Notes under the pieces: generated by a model
What the model was told of the DNA's origin: nothing
What the model saw: the letters and a program-made list of their open reading frames with translations, nothing else
The model's database searches: none
Shown here: piece by piece, positions 12,920-13,032 of the stretch
How the letters are laid out: each line of letters opens with the position of its first letter
Position numbering within the stretch: position 1 is the first letter of the stretch
Assembly (NCBI GenBank): GCA_900769995.1
Contig: CAAGIT010000003.1
Location: 1 to 13,032 of the forward strand
Length of the DNA stretch: 13,032 nucleotides
Origin: an uncultured Oscillospiraceae bacterium
Lineage (GTDB): Bacteria; Bacillota; Clostridia; Oscillospirales; Oscillospiraceae
Direction of reading: 5' to 3'
Translations under genes and position numbers: made by a program

Positions 12920-12953
12920 AATGAGATCGTGCTCTGACGAGCACGATCTCATT
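12920..12953 (-). terminator. Strong hairpin between the feo operon and the incoming gene
   Basis: A perfect 15-bp stem (AATGAGATCGTGCTC, 12920-12934, and GAGCACGATCTCATT, 12939-12953) with a 4-nt loop starts 3 bp after the Cys-rich peptide stop. On the minus strand it is followed by TTATTATTT, a reasonable U-tract, so it best fits termination of the gene coming from the right. On the plus strand no T-run follows, but the stem may still end or protect the feo mRNA. Confidence 0.75.
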
Positions 12954-12960
12954 CAGACTG

Positions 12961-13032
12961 TCAAAAAAGTCCGGAACCGCCAAAATTGAGATTATTTTTT
13001 GATTTCTTCTTTTTGGTTTCTGTGAAAACACA
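12961..13032 (-). CDS. 3' end of a gene entering from the right (partial)
   Basis: A minus-strand frame is open from the window edge to a TGA at 12961-12963 and encodes 23 residues: a Lys-rich stretch (ETKKKKSKNN) and the ending LNFGGSGLF. The stop is 7 bp before the hairpin that fits a minus-strand terminator, which supports this as a real gene end. The family cannot be determined from so few residues. Confidence 0.45.
   Translation of the reverse strand, partial: CVFTETKKKKSKNNLNFGGSGLF

Noticed and set aside
1..13032. CRISPR array, tRNA, rRNA, transposase or phage genes
   Set aside because: I looked for regularly spaced repeats, cloverleaf patterns and typical enzyme motifs and saw none.

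Overview
The window looks like a chromosomal stretch of a Gram-positive, anaerobic Firmicute, most likely a gut Clostridia member of the Oscillospiraceae/Ruminococcaceae type. The evidence is a Spo0A-type regulator, strong AGGAGG ribosome binding sites, a lipobox lipoprotein, a DUF1292 protein, an ECF-type vitamin transporter subunit, a TauE/SafE transporter split into two half genes, and a FeoA-FeoB-Cys-rich peptide iron operon. The organism is inferred from gene families only; no rRNA or marker gene is present.

Left part (about 1-5300, lower GC, all intact genes on the minus strand). In transcription order from right to left: a Spo0A-like response regulator, a cytoplasmic BspA-type leucine-rich-repeat protein with its own promoter and palindrome, a WYL-domain transcriptional regulator with a palindromic operator candidate, a uracil-DNA-glycosylase-like protein 15 bp behind it, and a small lipoprotein ending in a zinc-ribbon-like domain. 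This part reads as accessory DNA. A decayed, frameshifted coding remnant lies at about 4803-5176, between the Spo0A gene and the next block.

Right part (about 5300-13032, higher GC, mostly conserved genes in short alternating units). A DEDDh exonuclease with a C-terminal zinc finger starts at a TTG codon and is followed after 4 bp by the adenine glycosylase MutY. Next are a monocistronic DUF1292 gene with a clear promoter and a shared bidirectional terminator, and a convergent double-OB-fold SSB-like protein. Divergent from that are two overlapping half-TauE/SafE genes, whose end overlaps the convergent ruvX by 25 bp. ruvX is the second gene behind an ECF S-component-like membrane protein. 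Divergent from the ECF gene is feoA-feoB plus a 45-residue Cys-rich membrane peptide, preceded by a consensus promoter and by repeats that look like a metal-regulator operator. At the right edge the 3' end of a gene on the minus strand enters the window, with a strong hairpin between it and the Feo operon.

Functionally the right block combines DNA repair (exonuclease, MutY, RuvX, SSB-like), ferrous iron uptake (Feo) and small-molecule transport (TSUP halves, ECF subunit). The left block combines developmental or stress regulation (Spo0A-like, WYL) with proteins of uncertain role. I did not find a CRISPR array, tRNA, rRNA, insertion sequence or an obvious new multi-gene system. The most interesting items are the divergent Spo0A copy in an unusual place, the WYL/UDG-like pair with its palindrome, and the feo operator repeats.
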